Source of the DNA: an uncultured Bacteroidales bacterium
GTDB lineage: Bacteria > Bacteroidota > Bacteroidia > Bacteroidales > Paludibacteraceae
Reading direction: 5' to 3'
DNA: 11,800 nucleotides
NCBI GenBank assembly: GCA_937911935.1
Contig: CALDQH010000078.1
Coordinates: 1-11,800, forward strand
A model generated the notes under the pieces. The model was given only the letters and a program-made list of their open reading frames with translations. It searched no databases and had not been told where the DNA came from. A program made the position numbers and the translations under genes. This document shows positions 1 to 6,690 of the stretch, one piece after another. Numbering within the stretch: position 1 is the first letter of the stretch; every line of letters starts with the position of its first letter.

Positions 1-360
1 GTACGCATCCTCTACTCCTATATCGATGGTATGTTCCATCAATTTTGCCAACTGAATAAGATTGGTACTTTCGACACCTTTTAGCCCCAAACGATAATCG
101 ATAGCCACACCAACAATGCCTGCTTGTGCCAATTGTTGCATATAAGTTACCGCAGAAGGAGTATCGCGCTCGCCCATCTTAAATCCGCCACCAAATATAA
201 AGAAAACGCAGGGATGCTCTTTTAGGGTATCATTTGGCTGATACACATCCATTTTGAGTTCGCATGTATCACGTTGAGCAAACGTATAAGTCTTTTTTTG
301 TACCGCCCAAACCGACATGCAGGCAAGAGCCACAAAAGTCAATAACAAAAAACGTTTCAT
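1..360 (-). CDS. Secreted alpha/beta-hydrolase (esterase/lipase-like), N-terminal part, cut by window edge
   Basis: The frame is open for exactly 120 codons from the ATG at 360 to the window edge, so the C-terminus is missing. The protein starts MKRFLLLTFVALACMSVWAV, a clear signal peptide (basic n-region, hydrophobic core, probable cleavage after the A at residue 19), so it should be exported to the periplasm or outer surface. The mature part resembles carboxylesterase-type alpha/beta-hydrolases. CVFFIFGGGF at about residues 60-69 is the oxyanion-hole strand and loop, with Phe in place of the first His of the usual HGGG. AIDYRLG at about 90-96 matches the conserved DYRL segment after it. The catalytic Ser, Asp and His would lie in the unseen part, so substrate and activity cannot be stated. 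A Bacteroidetes-type promoter lies just upstream. The family call is fairly safe; the substrate is unknown. Confidence 0.8.
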   Translation of the reverse strand, partial: MKRFLLLTFVALACMSVWAVQKKTYTFAQRDTCELKMDVYQPNDTLKEHPCVFFIFGGGFKMGERDTPSAVTYMQQLAQAGIVGVAIDYRLGLKGVESTNLIQLAKLMEHTIDIGVEDAY

Positions 361-385
361 AGTTTATAACAGGTAAATGATATAA

Positions 386-415
386 CAAAATTACATAAAA
401 TCCGTAAATATCAAC
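386..415 (-). promoter_or_regulatory. Putative sigma-ABfr promoter of the hydrolase gene
   Basis: On the minus strand, TAATTTTG (393-386) fits the Bacteroidetes -7 box TAnnTTTG. A weaker -33 match, GTTG (415-412), lies 18 bases further upstream. Transcription would start about 20 bases before the ATG at 360. The spacing is slightly short and the -33 box has one mismatch, so this is moderately supported. Confidence 0.45.
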
Positions 416-508
416 CACGACGGGGAGTTTTTGTAAAATATTAACCTCTGCGACATAAAAAATAGCAACCCAAGAACCTAATAATTCACAAAAAAACCGC
501 TTCATTTA

Positions 509-540
509 TTTGCTTACTCAAAAAAATATCATTACTTTTG
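509..540 (+). promoter_or_regulatory. Sigma-ABfr promoter of rpmE2
   Basis: TTTG at 509-512 and TACTTTTG at 533-540 match the Bacteroidetes -33 and -7 boxes exactly, with 20 bases between them. The predicted start of transcription, near 547, gives an A/T-rich leader of about 38 bases before the ATG at 585, with no Shine-Dalgarno sequence. This is the best promoter match in the window, in keeping with a ribosomal protein gene. Confidence 0.8.
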
Positions 541-584
541 CAGTCCAATTTGTATAAAAATAAAAATCTAAAATATAACGCATT

Positions 585-833
585 ATGAAAAAAGGAATTC
601 ATCCTGAAAACTATCGTCCTGTAGTATTTAAAGACATGTCTAACGGCGATATGTTCTTGTCGCGTTCTACTGCGGCTACCAAAGAAACCATCGAATTTGA
701 AGGCGAAACCTATCCAGTAGTTAAATTGGATATTTCAAGCAGTTCGCACCCTTTCTACACCGGCAAATCTACTCTTGTTGACACCGCTGGTCGTGTTGAT
801 AAATTCAACTCTCGTTACAAAAGAAACAAATAA
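585..833 (+). CDS. rpmE2: 50S ribosomal protein L31, type B (zinc-independent)
   Basis: This 82-residue protein is a structural component of the large ribosomal subunit, bridging toward the small subunit at the central protuberance. It begins MKKGIHPENYRPVVFKDMS and ends in HPFYTGKSTLVDTAGRVDKFNSRY, the hallmark C-terminal signature of L31 (HPFYTG, then a basic FxxRY tail). The length and the block around residues 17-45 are those of the longer B-type paralogue. It contains no cysteine at all, so the zinc-binding Cys set of the A-type protein is absent. In many bacteria the C-minus form replaces the zinc form during zinc shortage, but no Zur-like site is evident here, and in this phylum type B may be the only L31. 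The gene stands alone between its own promoter and terminator. The only ATG fitting the family N-terminus is the one used. Confidence 0.97.
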   Translation: MKKGIHPENYRPVVFKDMSNGDMFLSRSTAATKETIEFEGETYPVVKLDISSSSHPFYTGKSTLVDTAGRVDKFNSRYKRNK

Positions 834-861
834 TTTACACCATAAATTAATTGTACGTTTT

Positions 862-900
862 AAAGAAAGCAATCCAATCGGGTTGCTTTCTTTGTTTTAT
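862..900 (+). terminator. Intrinsic terminator of rpmE2
   Basis: AAAGAAAGCAA (862-872) pairs perfectly with TTGCTTTCTTT (883-893). The helix extends inward through one G-U pair and two C-G pairs to a four-base loop AATC (876-879). It is followed by GTTTTAT. It lies 29 bases after the rpmE2 stop. Confidence 0.85.
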
Positions 901-960
901 ACCAAGCTGTAAAGGGCAAAAATGGAATGTTGCAAAAAAAACGCTTGGTGGCATTCTTAT

Positions 961-997
961 AAAAAAAAATCTCGGTAGTTTAAAGAAACCACCGAGA
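961..997 (-). terminator. Intrinsic terminator of trxA
   Basis: Read on the minus strand, TCTCGGTGGTTT (997-986) pairs with AAACTACCGAGA (981-970) in a 12-bp stem with one G-U pair and a CTTT loop. A run of nine T follows (969-961). It starts 43 bases after the trxA stop. With the rpmE2 terminator, it isolates the two convergent genes. Confidence 0.92.
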
Positions 998-1040
998 CAT
1001 AAGCTTAGTTTAGAGCAAATTCAGTTGCTAAGAAACACGA

Positions 1041-1355
1041 TTAAAGCAACGATTTTAATTTTTCTTCGTATGCGCTTTTAGGAGCAGCACCTACCATTTT
1101 ATCCACTACTTCGCCATTCTTAAAGAACAACACAGTAGGAATATTACGAATGGCATATTTAGTTGCCAAATCATCGTTTTCTTCGATATCGATTTTACCA
1201 ACAGCAGCTTTGCCTTCGTATTCGGCTGCTAATTGTTCGATAAAAGGACCAACCATTTTGCAAGGTCCACACCATTCTGCCCAAAAATCTGCTACTACCA
1301 CGGTATTGTTGCTCAATACTTCGTCAAAGGTAGCGTCTGTAAATTGTAATGCCAT
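1041..1355 (-). CDS. trxA: Thioredoxin
   Basis: This is a complete 104-residue cytoplasmic thioredoxin, which reduces protein disulfides and is itself re-reduced by thioredoxin reductase. The redox motif WCGPC is at residues 28-32 (ADFWAEWCGPCKM), the buried acid equivalent to E. coli Asp26 is D23, and the cis-proline that contacts substrate is P73 in RNIPTV. The C-terminal FFKNGEVVDKMVGA strand-turn-helix is also typical. There is no signal peptide or extra domain, and the length is that of classic TrxA. It lies 164 bases downstream of dnaE on the same strand. It has its own promoter there and a strong terminator after it, so it is probably expressed mainly on its own, with some read-through from dnaE possible. 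The 5' leader of about 125 bases includes an 8-base tandem repeat. The gene symbol follows the family; other trx paralogues may exist elsewhere. Confidence 0.96.
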   Translation of the reverse strand: MALQFTDATFDEVLSNNTVVVADFWAEWCGPCKMVGPFIEQLAAEYEGKAAVGKIDIEENDDLATKYAIRNIPTVLFFKNGEVVDKMVGAAPKSAYEEKLKSLL

Positions 1356-1374
1356 AAGTTATTATTTTTTGTTG

Positions 1375-1442
1375 TTGATTTGTTGATTCGTTGATTTGAT
1401 GAATCGTTTAGTTCGCCTTGCTCACGACTAATCGACTAATCG
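1375..1442. repeat. Degenerate octamer repeats between trxA and dnaE
   Basis: Three head-to-tail octamers lie at 1375-1398: TTGATTTG, TTGATTCG, TTGATTTG. Two identical octamers ACTAATCG lie at 1427-1442. On the minus strand these read CAAATCAA, CGAATCAA, CAAATCAA and CGATTAGT twice. The CGATTAGT unit recurs in the fadD-pgi gap. The array falls inside the predicted trxA leader. Confidence 0.7.
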
Positions 1443-1486
1443 AAAAATTATTCGTACCTGCCCATATACAATCGACAAGCCACATG

Positions 1487-1518
1487 CAAATATAGATGGT
1501 ATTCTATTAGAAAGCAAC
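1487..1518 (-). promoter_or_regulatory. Sigma-ABfr promoter of trxA
   Basis: On the minus strand, GTTG (1518-1515) and TATATTTG (1494-1487) are 20 bases apart and fit the Bacteroidetes -33/-7 pattern with one mismatch in the -33 box. The promoter begins directly after the dnaE stop codon at 1520-1522. Transcription would start near 1480, giving an unusually long leader of about 125 bases. Confidence 0.65.
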
Positions 1519-1519
1519 T

Positions 1520-4500
1520 TTATTTTTCAACAAAGTACATAAATCTGCTATCATCTGCGTTGCGCCATTCATTAAGTACCGAGAACAAATCGCAGTTCAA
1601 AACAATGGTATGTGCGCTACAACTATTCACTTGCAAACCAGACACCGAATCGAACACCTCTACATACAGCGCAACAGCATGTTCATCTTCCTTAACAGGG
1701 GCATTAATATAAGGCTGCAACGATGATATCAACTCATCCCCCACAATATCCAAAGGAATACGCAAGGTTAATTTTTTACCCACCTTGCCTTTTAAGGAGG
1801 ATAATTCATCGATACGCATCACCGAAAATTCTTTTTCGTCTGGATTATCACCCACCTCGGAGATTCCTTTCTGCAAATTACGTTGCGCCTTAATGGCACG
1901 CCACGTTGGCTCTAATTTGCCCGTCAATACCACGAATGAGTTGACAAACAAGAGATGTTTGTAATCTTGTATCTTTTTGGTGAGCGAGGTGATGGTAAAC
2001 TCTCCGGCATAACCTTCTATGGTATATTTGGTTAGTGAAGTGTTTTTCTTGGTCATAATTTCCTCGATATTTCGCACCACACCTGCTATCGTTATGTTCG
2101 ACGAACCATATTGCTTTTCTAAACTAACGGGATCATTCAATTGATCAACATCGGCATTGCAAGCAATGGTAATTTCGGTTTTATAATCGTCCAAAGGATG
2201 AGCCGAAAGATAGATACCTACCAATTCTTTTTCCTTATTTAGTCGTTCGAACGAGGAGACTTCTGGCACCGATGGTAATACGGGACGCTTAATTTCTATT
2301 TCTTCCAGTTCAGCAAACAACGAGTTTTGCATAACGCTGTCCGACTGAAATTTATTGGCATAGCGCAAGAGCTGATCCAAGAAAACCTCTGTGGCACTAA
2401 CGGGCACAAAAAATTGTTCGCGCGTAATATCACCAAATCCGTCGAACGCACCTGCCAGGATTAAACTTTCTATCGCTTTTCGGTTACATACCGACAAATT
2501 GATGCGCTCAAAAAAGTCGAACGAGTCTTTAAAAGGACCATGTTTTTCTCTTTCCTTGACGATCGCTTCGACAGCACCTTCGCCAACCCCTTTTACGCCT
2601 CCCAAGCCAAAGCGGATATTGTCGTTTTTATCCGAAACAAAGTGCAAGAAACTATCGTTGATACTGGGTCCAAGCACACTGATTCCCATCGATTTGCACT
2701 CCTGCATAAACTTGGTAACCTCCTTAATATCATCCTTGTTGCGTGTTAAGTTGGCTGCCATAAATTCGGCAGGATAGTGCGCTTTTAGGTAGGCAGTTTG
2801 ATAGGCTACCCACGAGTAGCATGTAGCGTGCGATTTATTAAACGCATAGGACGCAAATTTTTCCCAGTCTGCCCATATTTTCTCCAATACTTTTTCGTCG
2901 TGCCCGTTTTTCTTGCCACCCTCTAAGAATTTCACTTTTAATTCATCCAGAATGGCAATGATTTTTTTACCCATTGCCTTACGCAAGGCATCCGACTGAC
3001 CACGGGTAAAACCCGCCAACAAACGCGAAAGCAACATCACCTGTTCTTGATACACCGTAATACCATAGGTGTCTTTCAGGTATTTTTCCATGATAGGAAT
3101 ATCGTAGGTAATGGGTTCGCGTCCTTGTTTACGAGCGATAAATTGAGGAATGTAATCCATCGGTCCTGGACGATACAAGGCATTCATGGCAATTAGATCC
3201 TCGAATACCGTCGGCTTGAGCTCGCGCAAGTATTTTTGCATACCTGGCGACTCAAATTGGAACGTCCCGATGGTTCGTCCTTCGCTGTATAATTTATAGG
3301 TAGCAGCATCGTCAATCGGAATGGCATCGATATCCACCTCAATTCCTTTTGACAACTTGATATTGTTCAATGCCTCTTTGATGATTGATAGCGTACTCAA
3401 TCCCAAAAAGTCCATCTTGATAAGCCCAACCGACTCCACCACATGGCCATCGTATTCGGTTACAACAATATCATCGCCCGATATTTTATCTTTTACCGTG
3501 GTTAAGGGTGCAAAGTTGGTTAAATCATCAGCTCCGATAATAACGCCACAAGCATGAATACCAATTTGGCGCACCGTCCCTTCTAATTGTCCTGCATACT
3601 CCAACATCGACGACAAATCGGCATCCGCCCCATAACGCATTTGATGAATAGAGGGTACCAATTTGATGCAATTCTTAACCGTTACCTTGGGAATTTTTCC
3701 GGTTTCGGGATCTGCCATCTGATCGCCAAACTTATCGGGTACCAGCGAGACTACCTCGTTTACCTTGGGCAGTGGAATGTCTTGTACACGTCCCACGTCT
3801 TTGATACTCGATTTTGTAGCCATACTACCATACGTAATAATATGTGCCACTTTTTCTTTGCCGTATTTTTCGGTTACCCAATCGAGCACAGCACCTCGTC
3901 CGTCGTCGTCAAAATCGACGTCAATATCAGGAAGCGAAATACGGTCTGGATTTAAGAAACGTTCAAAAAGCAGGTCGTATCGCAACGGGTCAACATCGGT
4001 AATACGCAAGCAATACGCCACCACCGAACCTGCTGCCGAACCACGTCCTGGACCTACGCTAACTCCCAACTCCTCGCGGGCAGCACGAATGTAATCTTGC
4101 ACAATCAAGAAATAGCCCGGAAAACCCATGGTTTTCATGATGTGAAGCTCAAAAACAATACGCTCTATCTGCTCTTCGGTTAATTGCTCGCCATATCGTT
4201 TTGCCGCACCTTCCCATGCCAATTTTGCCAAATAATCTGCTTCTAATTTGATACGATACAGTTTCTCATACCCTCCCAATTTGGCAATTTTATCATTTGC
4301 TTGCTCCTCGGTCAATACAACTTCGCCTTTTTCGTTACGGGTAAACTCGTCGAATAAATCTTGGTGTGTGTATTTTTGGCGGTACTCTTGTTCGGTTCCA
4401 AAAGAAGTCGGAATCTCGAACATTGGCATAATAGGACCCGATTCGATGGAATAGACCTCTACTTTAGAGGCGATTTCTAAGGTATTGGATATAGCTTGTG

Positions 4501-5443
4501 GATAATCCGTAAAAATGGCTTGCATCTCATTGGGCGACTTAAGCCATTCTTGTTTGGAGTAGTGCATACGAGGCTCGTTCATTTTTTTGCCTGTGCTAAG
4601 ACAAATCAAACGGTCGTGTGCTTCTGCATGCTGTTCGTCAACAAAGTGAACATCGTTCGATGCTATTAGTTTTACCCCTACTTTTTGAGCGATCGATACC
4701 AAATGTGGGATAACCAACTGCTGTTGCTCAAATACTTCGGTATCTGCGTCGGGTTTATCGGTTTGATGTCGTTGTAATTCGATGTAAAAATCTTCGCCAA
4801 AAAGATTCTTAAACCAGCGAGCCGCATTTTCTGCCTCTTCTATTCTATCGTCCAAAATCAACTGCGAAAGCTCGCCTGCCAAACAAGCCGAACAAACAAT
4901 CAACCCTTCGTGGTATTTTTGCAAAATTTCTTTGTCGATACGAGGTCTGTTGTAAAAACCATCTATATTGGCAATTGATACCAATTTACATAAGTTTTTA
5001 TACCCCACCTTGTTTTTTGCCAACAAGATTAAGTGATAACCACTGGCATCGACAATGTATTCTTTTCCATTTTTGCGGTAGGCTTTGTGTGTTTTCTCTT
5101 TTTGCTTTAACGAACGTCGTGCACAATAAGCCTCCACCCCTATTATGGGTTTAAATGACGCCTTTACACGCAATTCTTCCAACTCTGCTGCCAACTTCTC
5201 TTTCTCTTGCGCATCGGTTGCTTCTTGCAGTTTAGCCTCGCATTGTTGCAGTTTTTCTTTGTATTTTTTGGTGGCTTTTTTGGCGTAGTCTGTAAATTCC
5301 TTGGCTCCATACATGTGGCCATGATCCGTCAGCGCCAAAGCAGGCATTCCCATGCCTATGGCTTTGTCAATTAGGTCTGCAATCTTTGACATTCCGTCTA
5401 GTACAGAGAAATGCGAGTGAACGTGTATGTGGACGAAGCTCAT
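1520..5443 (-). CDS. dnaE: DNA polymerase III alpha subunit (replicative polymerase)
   Basis: This 1307-residue protein is the catalytic subunit of the chromosomal replicase. The N-terminal PHP domain keeps its metal-binding residues: HIHVHSH at 5-11, TDHGH at 39-43 and NDVH at 263-266, so PHP-type proofreading nuclease activity is possible. Residues of about 52-97 form a Lys/Glu-rich, probably coiled-coil insertion that is absent from E. coli DnaE. The C-family palm has GPGRGSAAGS at 464-473, LPDIDVDFDDDGR at 504-516 with catalytic D506 and D508, and the third carboxylate D678 in LIKMDFLGL. YQEQVM (798-803) and the fingers follow. A helix-hairpin-helix region lies near 945-967, a beta-clamp-binding QNSLF at 1039-1043 and an OB fold at about 1117-1185. 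The start is fixed by the family N-terminus. No separate promoter is visible in the 62-base repeat-filled gap behind purN, so dnaE is probably transcribed with purN. It carries no intein or frameshift. Confidence 0.98.
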   Translation of the reverse strand: MSFVHIHVHSHFSVLDGMSKIADLIDKAIGMGMPALALTDHGHMYGAKEFTDYAKKATKKYKEKLQQCEAKLQEATDAQEKEKLAAELEELRVKASFKPIIGVEAYCARRSLKQKEKTHKAYRKNGKEYIVDASGYHLILLAKNKVGYKNLCKLVSIANIDGFYNRPRIDKEILQKYHEGLIVCSACLAGELSQLILDDRIEEAENAARWFKNLFGEDFYIELQRHQTDKPDADTEVFEQQQLVIPHLVSIAQKVGVKLIASNDVHFVDEQHAEAHDRLICLSTGKKMNEPRMHYSKQEWLKSPNEMQAIFTDYPQAISNTLEIASKVEVYSIESGPIMPMFEIPTSFGTEQEYRQKYTHQDLFDEFTRNEKGEVVLTEEQANDKIAKLGGYEKLYRIKLEADYLAKLAWEGAAKRYGEQLTEEQIERIVFELHIMKTMGFPGYFLIVQDYIRAAREELGVSVGPGRGSAAGSVVAYCLRITDVDPLRYDLLFERFLNPDRISLPDIDVDFDDDGRGAVLDWVTEKYGKEKVAHIITYGSMATKSSIKDVGRVQDIPLPKVNEVVSLVPDKFGDQMADPETGKIPKVTVKNCIKLVPSIHQMRYGADADLSSMLEYAGQLEGTVRQIGIHACGVIIGADDLTNFAPLTTVKDKISGDDIVVTEYDGHVVESVGLIKMDFLGLSTLSIIKEALNNIKLSKGIEVDIDAIPIDDAATYKLYSEGRTIGTFQFESPGMQKYLRELKPTVFEDLIAMNALYRPGPMDYIPQFIARKQGREPITYDIPIMEKYLKDTYGITVYQEQVMLLSRLLAGFTRGQSDALRKAMGKKIIAILDELKVKFLEGGKKNGHDEKVLEKIWADWEKFASYAFNKSHATCYSWVAYQTAYLKAHYPAEFMAANLTRNKDDIKEVTKFMQECKSMGISVLGPSINDSFLHFVSDKNDNIRFGLGGVKGVGEGAVEAIVKEREKHGPFKDSFDFFERINLSVCNRKAIESLILAGAFDGFGDITREQFFVPVSATEVFLDQLLRYANKFQSDSVMQNSLFAELEEIEIKRPVLPSVPEVSSFERLNKEKELVGIYLSAHPLDDYKTEITIACNADVDQLNDPVSLEKQYGSSNITIAGVVRNIEEIMTKKNTSLTKYTIEGYAGEFTITSLTKKIQDYKHLLFVNSFVVLTGKLEPTWRAIKAQRNLQKGISEVGDNPDEKEFSVMRIDELSSLKGKVGKKLTLRIPLDIVGDELISSLQPYINAPVKEDEHAVALYVEVFDSVSGLQVNSCSAHTIVLNCDLFSVLNEWRNADDSRFMYFVEK

Positions 5444-5523
5444 GGTGATTCGGTAATTCGGTGAGTTGGTGAGGCGACAAACGACTTGCGACTTTCGACT
5501 TTTGACTAAAGACTTTTGACTAA
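5444..5523 (-). repeat. Phased 7- and 8-base tandem repeat array filling the purN-dnaE gap
   Basis: Read on the minus strand from 5523, seven heptamers follow without a break: TTAGTCA, AAAGTCT, TTAGTCA, AAAGTCG, AAAGTCG, CAAGTCG, TTTGTCG, with GTC every seven bases. A transition unit CCTCACC is followed by three octamers AACTCACC, GAATTACC, GAATCACC. The array ends exactly at the base before the dnaE ATG. Its upstream end overlaps the last purN codons and supplies the TAG stop. No Shine-Dalgarno sequence is present. Confidence 0.8.
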
Positions 5524-6072
5524 TTGTTCTACAACTTTAGGATACCACTCGTATTCTAAGGCGTGCACTTTGGCGGCTACATCATCGGGGGTATCGGCTG
5601 GAAGAACCTCGCAAACAGCCTGAAATACCACATCGCCCTCGTCGTATCGTTCGTTTAAATAATGAATGGTAATACCCGATTCTGTATCTTGAGCAGCCAC
5701 TACGGCTTGATGCACTTTGTCTCCATGCATACCTTTACCCCCATATTTGGGCAACAAAGATGGGTGTATATTAACAATTCGCTTATCGTATGCTTGCAAC
5801 ATATCATCGTCAATTAACAGCATATAGCCTGCCAATACAATAAAATCGATTTGATTATCCTTCAAGAAATTTAAAACCGTACCATCGGTAAATTCGGTTT
5901 TAGTAAAGGTATAAGATGGCACACCCAAAGCTTGCACTCGGGCATGTACGCCAGCATTGGATTTATTGGATAATATAAAAGGTATTTGTATGTCCTGATG
6001 TCCTGCAAAATATTGCACCAAATTCTCGGCATTCGTACCCGAACCAGATGCAAAAACAACCAATTTCTTCAT
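5506..6072 (-). CDS. purN: Phosphoribosylglycinamide formyltransferase (GAR transformylase)
   Basis: PurN transfers a formyl group from 10-formyltetrahydrofolate to glycinamide ribonucleotide, the third step of purine synthesis in the cytoplasm. The 188 residues begin MKKLVVFASGSGTNAENL, the phosphate-binding N-terminus. I chose the ATG at 6072 because the 17 residues that an upstream ATG at 6123 would add do not fit the family and would include the predicted promoter. The catalytic residues are all visible: N101 and H103 in IVNIHPSLLPKYGG, and D144 in ERYDEGDVVFQ. The loop after the active-site motif (KGMHGDKVHQAV) differs from the E. coli one but keeps the fold-typical pattern. The C-terminus (EQLVKSL) and the TAG stop lie within a tandem repeat that continues to dnaE, so the last residues may have been altered by repeat insertion. 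It heads a probable purN-dnaE transcript. Confidence 0.95.
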   Translation of the reverse strand: MKKLVVFASGSGTNAENLVQYFAGHQDIQIPFILSNKSNAGVHARVQALGVPSYTFTKTEFTDGTVLNFLKDNQIDFIVLAGYMLLIDDDMLQAYDKRIVNIHPSLLPKYGGKGMHGDKVHQAVVAAQDTESGITIHYLNERYDEGDVVFQAVCEVLPADTPDDVAAKVHALEYEWYPKVVEQLVKSL

Positions 6073-6091
6073 ATCTTCATCAATTTGCTCA

Positions 6092-6124
6092 CAAAAATAG
6101 CACAAAATAAAACGCCATACCAAT
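6092..6124 (-). promoter_or_regulatory. Putative sigma-ABfr promoter of purN
   Basis: On the minus strand, ATTG (6124-6121) and TATTTTTG (6099-6092) are 21 bases apart; the -7 box is a full match to TAnnTTTG and the -33 box has one mismatch. Transcription would start near 6086, about 14 bases before the chosen ATG, which supports that start over the ATG at 6123. Confidence 0.55.
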
Positions 6125-6323
6125 CATTCACCTATAAATTTATTCACAAAATTCGACATCCTATTAGGGAAGGCATTACACCCCCATTCCCCATCAAAAT
6201 CAAAAGCTAACTGCCACGTAACATCCGTACGCTCTTTTATTTTAACAATTTTGTAATACAGAACATAAACATCGCATAGACAGACACTTACAATAAATTT
6301 TAAGCATTTTTTAGTTTGCATAT

Positions 6324-6348
6324 TGCACATTTACAAAAAAAATGTGCA
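6324..6348. promoter_or_regulatory. Perfect 9-bp inverted repeat upstream of acpP, candidate operator
   Basis: TGCACATTT (6324-6332) and AAATGTGCA (6340-6348) are perfect inverse copies around a 7-base spacer ACAAAAA. The centre is roughly 68 bases upstream of the predicted acpP transcription start, a usual place for an activator dimer. The element lies outside both predicted transcripts, so a DNA-binding site is more likely than an RNA hairpin. The protein is unknown. Confidence 0.4.
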
Positions 6349-6389
6349 TACTTTATTAGCCCAACTGCAAAGAATTCGGAATTTATATG

Positions 6390-6397
6390 TATCTTTG
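6390..6397 (+). promoter_or_regulatory. Sigma-ABfr -7 box of the acpP operon
   Basis: TATCTTTG fits TAnnTTTG exactly. No good TTTG lies about 20 bases upstream (nearest weak match ACTG at 6364-6367), so the promoter may depend on an activator. The leader to the ATG at 6439 would be about 35 bases, A-rich and without a Shine-Dalgarno sequence. Confidence 0.6.
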
Positions 6398-6438
6398 TGG
6401 TGCAAAAAAAAACATTTCATTAACTAAATTTAATTATC

Positions 6439-6675
6439 ATGTCTGAAGTTGCAGCTAAAGTAAAAGCTATCATCGTCGAAAAATTAGGCGTTGACGAAAA
6501 CGAAGTAGTAGAAAGCGCAAGCTTTACCAATGATTTGGGTGCCGATTCGTTGGATACCGTAGAAATGATCATGGATTTCGAAAAAGAATTTGGTATTACC
6601 ATTCCTGACGAAGCCGCAGAAGAAATTTCTACTGTAGGTGATGCTATTGCTTACATCGAAAACAAATTAAAATAA
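6439..6675 (+). CDS. acpP: Acyl carrier protein
   Basis: AcpP carries growing fatty acyl chains as thioesters on a phosphopantetheine arm and delivers them to the fatty acid synthesis enzymes in the cytoplasm. The protein has 78 residues, the normal length, and is strongly acidic. The attachment site is S37 in LGADSLDTVEM, the canonical DSL motif at the start of helix II. The flanking helix with its EMIMDFEKEFGI sequence is the usual recognition surface, and the C-terminal helix ends IAYIENKLK. It is the first gene of a same-strand cluster, with only 15 bases to fabF, the standard neighbour in bacteria. A Bacteroidetes -7 box and a possible operator palindrome lie upstream. Confidence 0.98.
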   Translation: MSEVAAKVKAIIVEKLGVDENEVVESASFTNDLGADSLDTVEMIMDFEKEFGITIPDEAAEEISTVGDAIAYIENKLK

Positions 6676-6690
6676 GCGACTTTTTCTCTT

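Larger units (their letters stand above)
6073..6438. other. Divergent intergenic region between purN and acpP
   Basis: These 366 A/T-rich bases separate the purN-dnaE unit (leftward) from the acpP cluster (rightward). They hold the purN promoter near its left end, a 9-bp inverted repeat at 6324-6348 and the acpP -7 box at 6390-6397. I see no RNA gene or known riboswitch. A 68-codon minus-strand open frame (6330-6124) has no recognisable domain or promoter and is not called. About 200 bases (6125-6323) remain unexplained. Confidence 0.6.

Noticed and set aside
269..505. 78-codon minus-strand frame across the hydrolase start
   Set aside because: It overlaps the hydrolase signal peptide in another frame and runs through its promoter; it has no family resemblance.
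901..949. Inverted repeat ACCAAGC / GCTTGGT between the two terminators
   Set aside because: Only 7 bp with a 35-base loop; not distinguishable from chance and lies between two stronger terminators.
851..1081. 76-codon plus-strand frame between rpmE2 and trxA
   Set aside because: It spans two terminators and the end of trxA in antisense; its composition reflects A tracts.
2391..2777. 128-codon and other plus-strand frames inside dnaE
   Set aside because: They are antisense shadows of a clearly coding dnaE with intact motifs.
6073..6123. Longer purN start at the ATG at 6123
   Set aside because: The extra 17 residues do not fit PurN, and the segment contains the predicted purN -7 box; MKKLVVFASGSG at 6072 is the family start.
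6125..6323. Possible purine or folate riboswitch in front of purN
   Set aside because: No conserved riboswitch core could be matched, and the likely purN promoter lies downstream, so this stretch is probably not in the purN leader.
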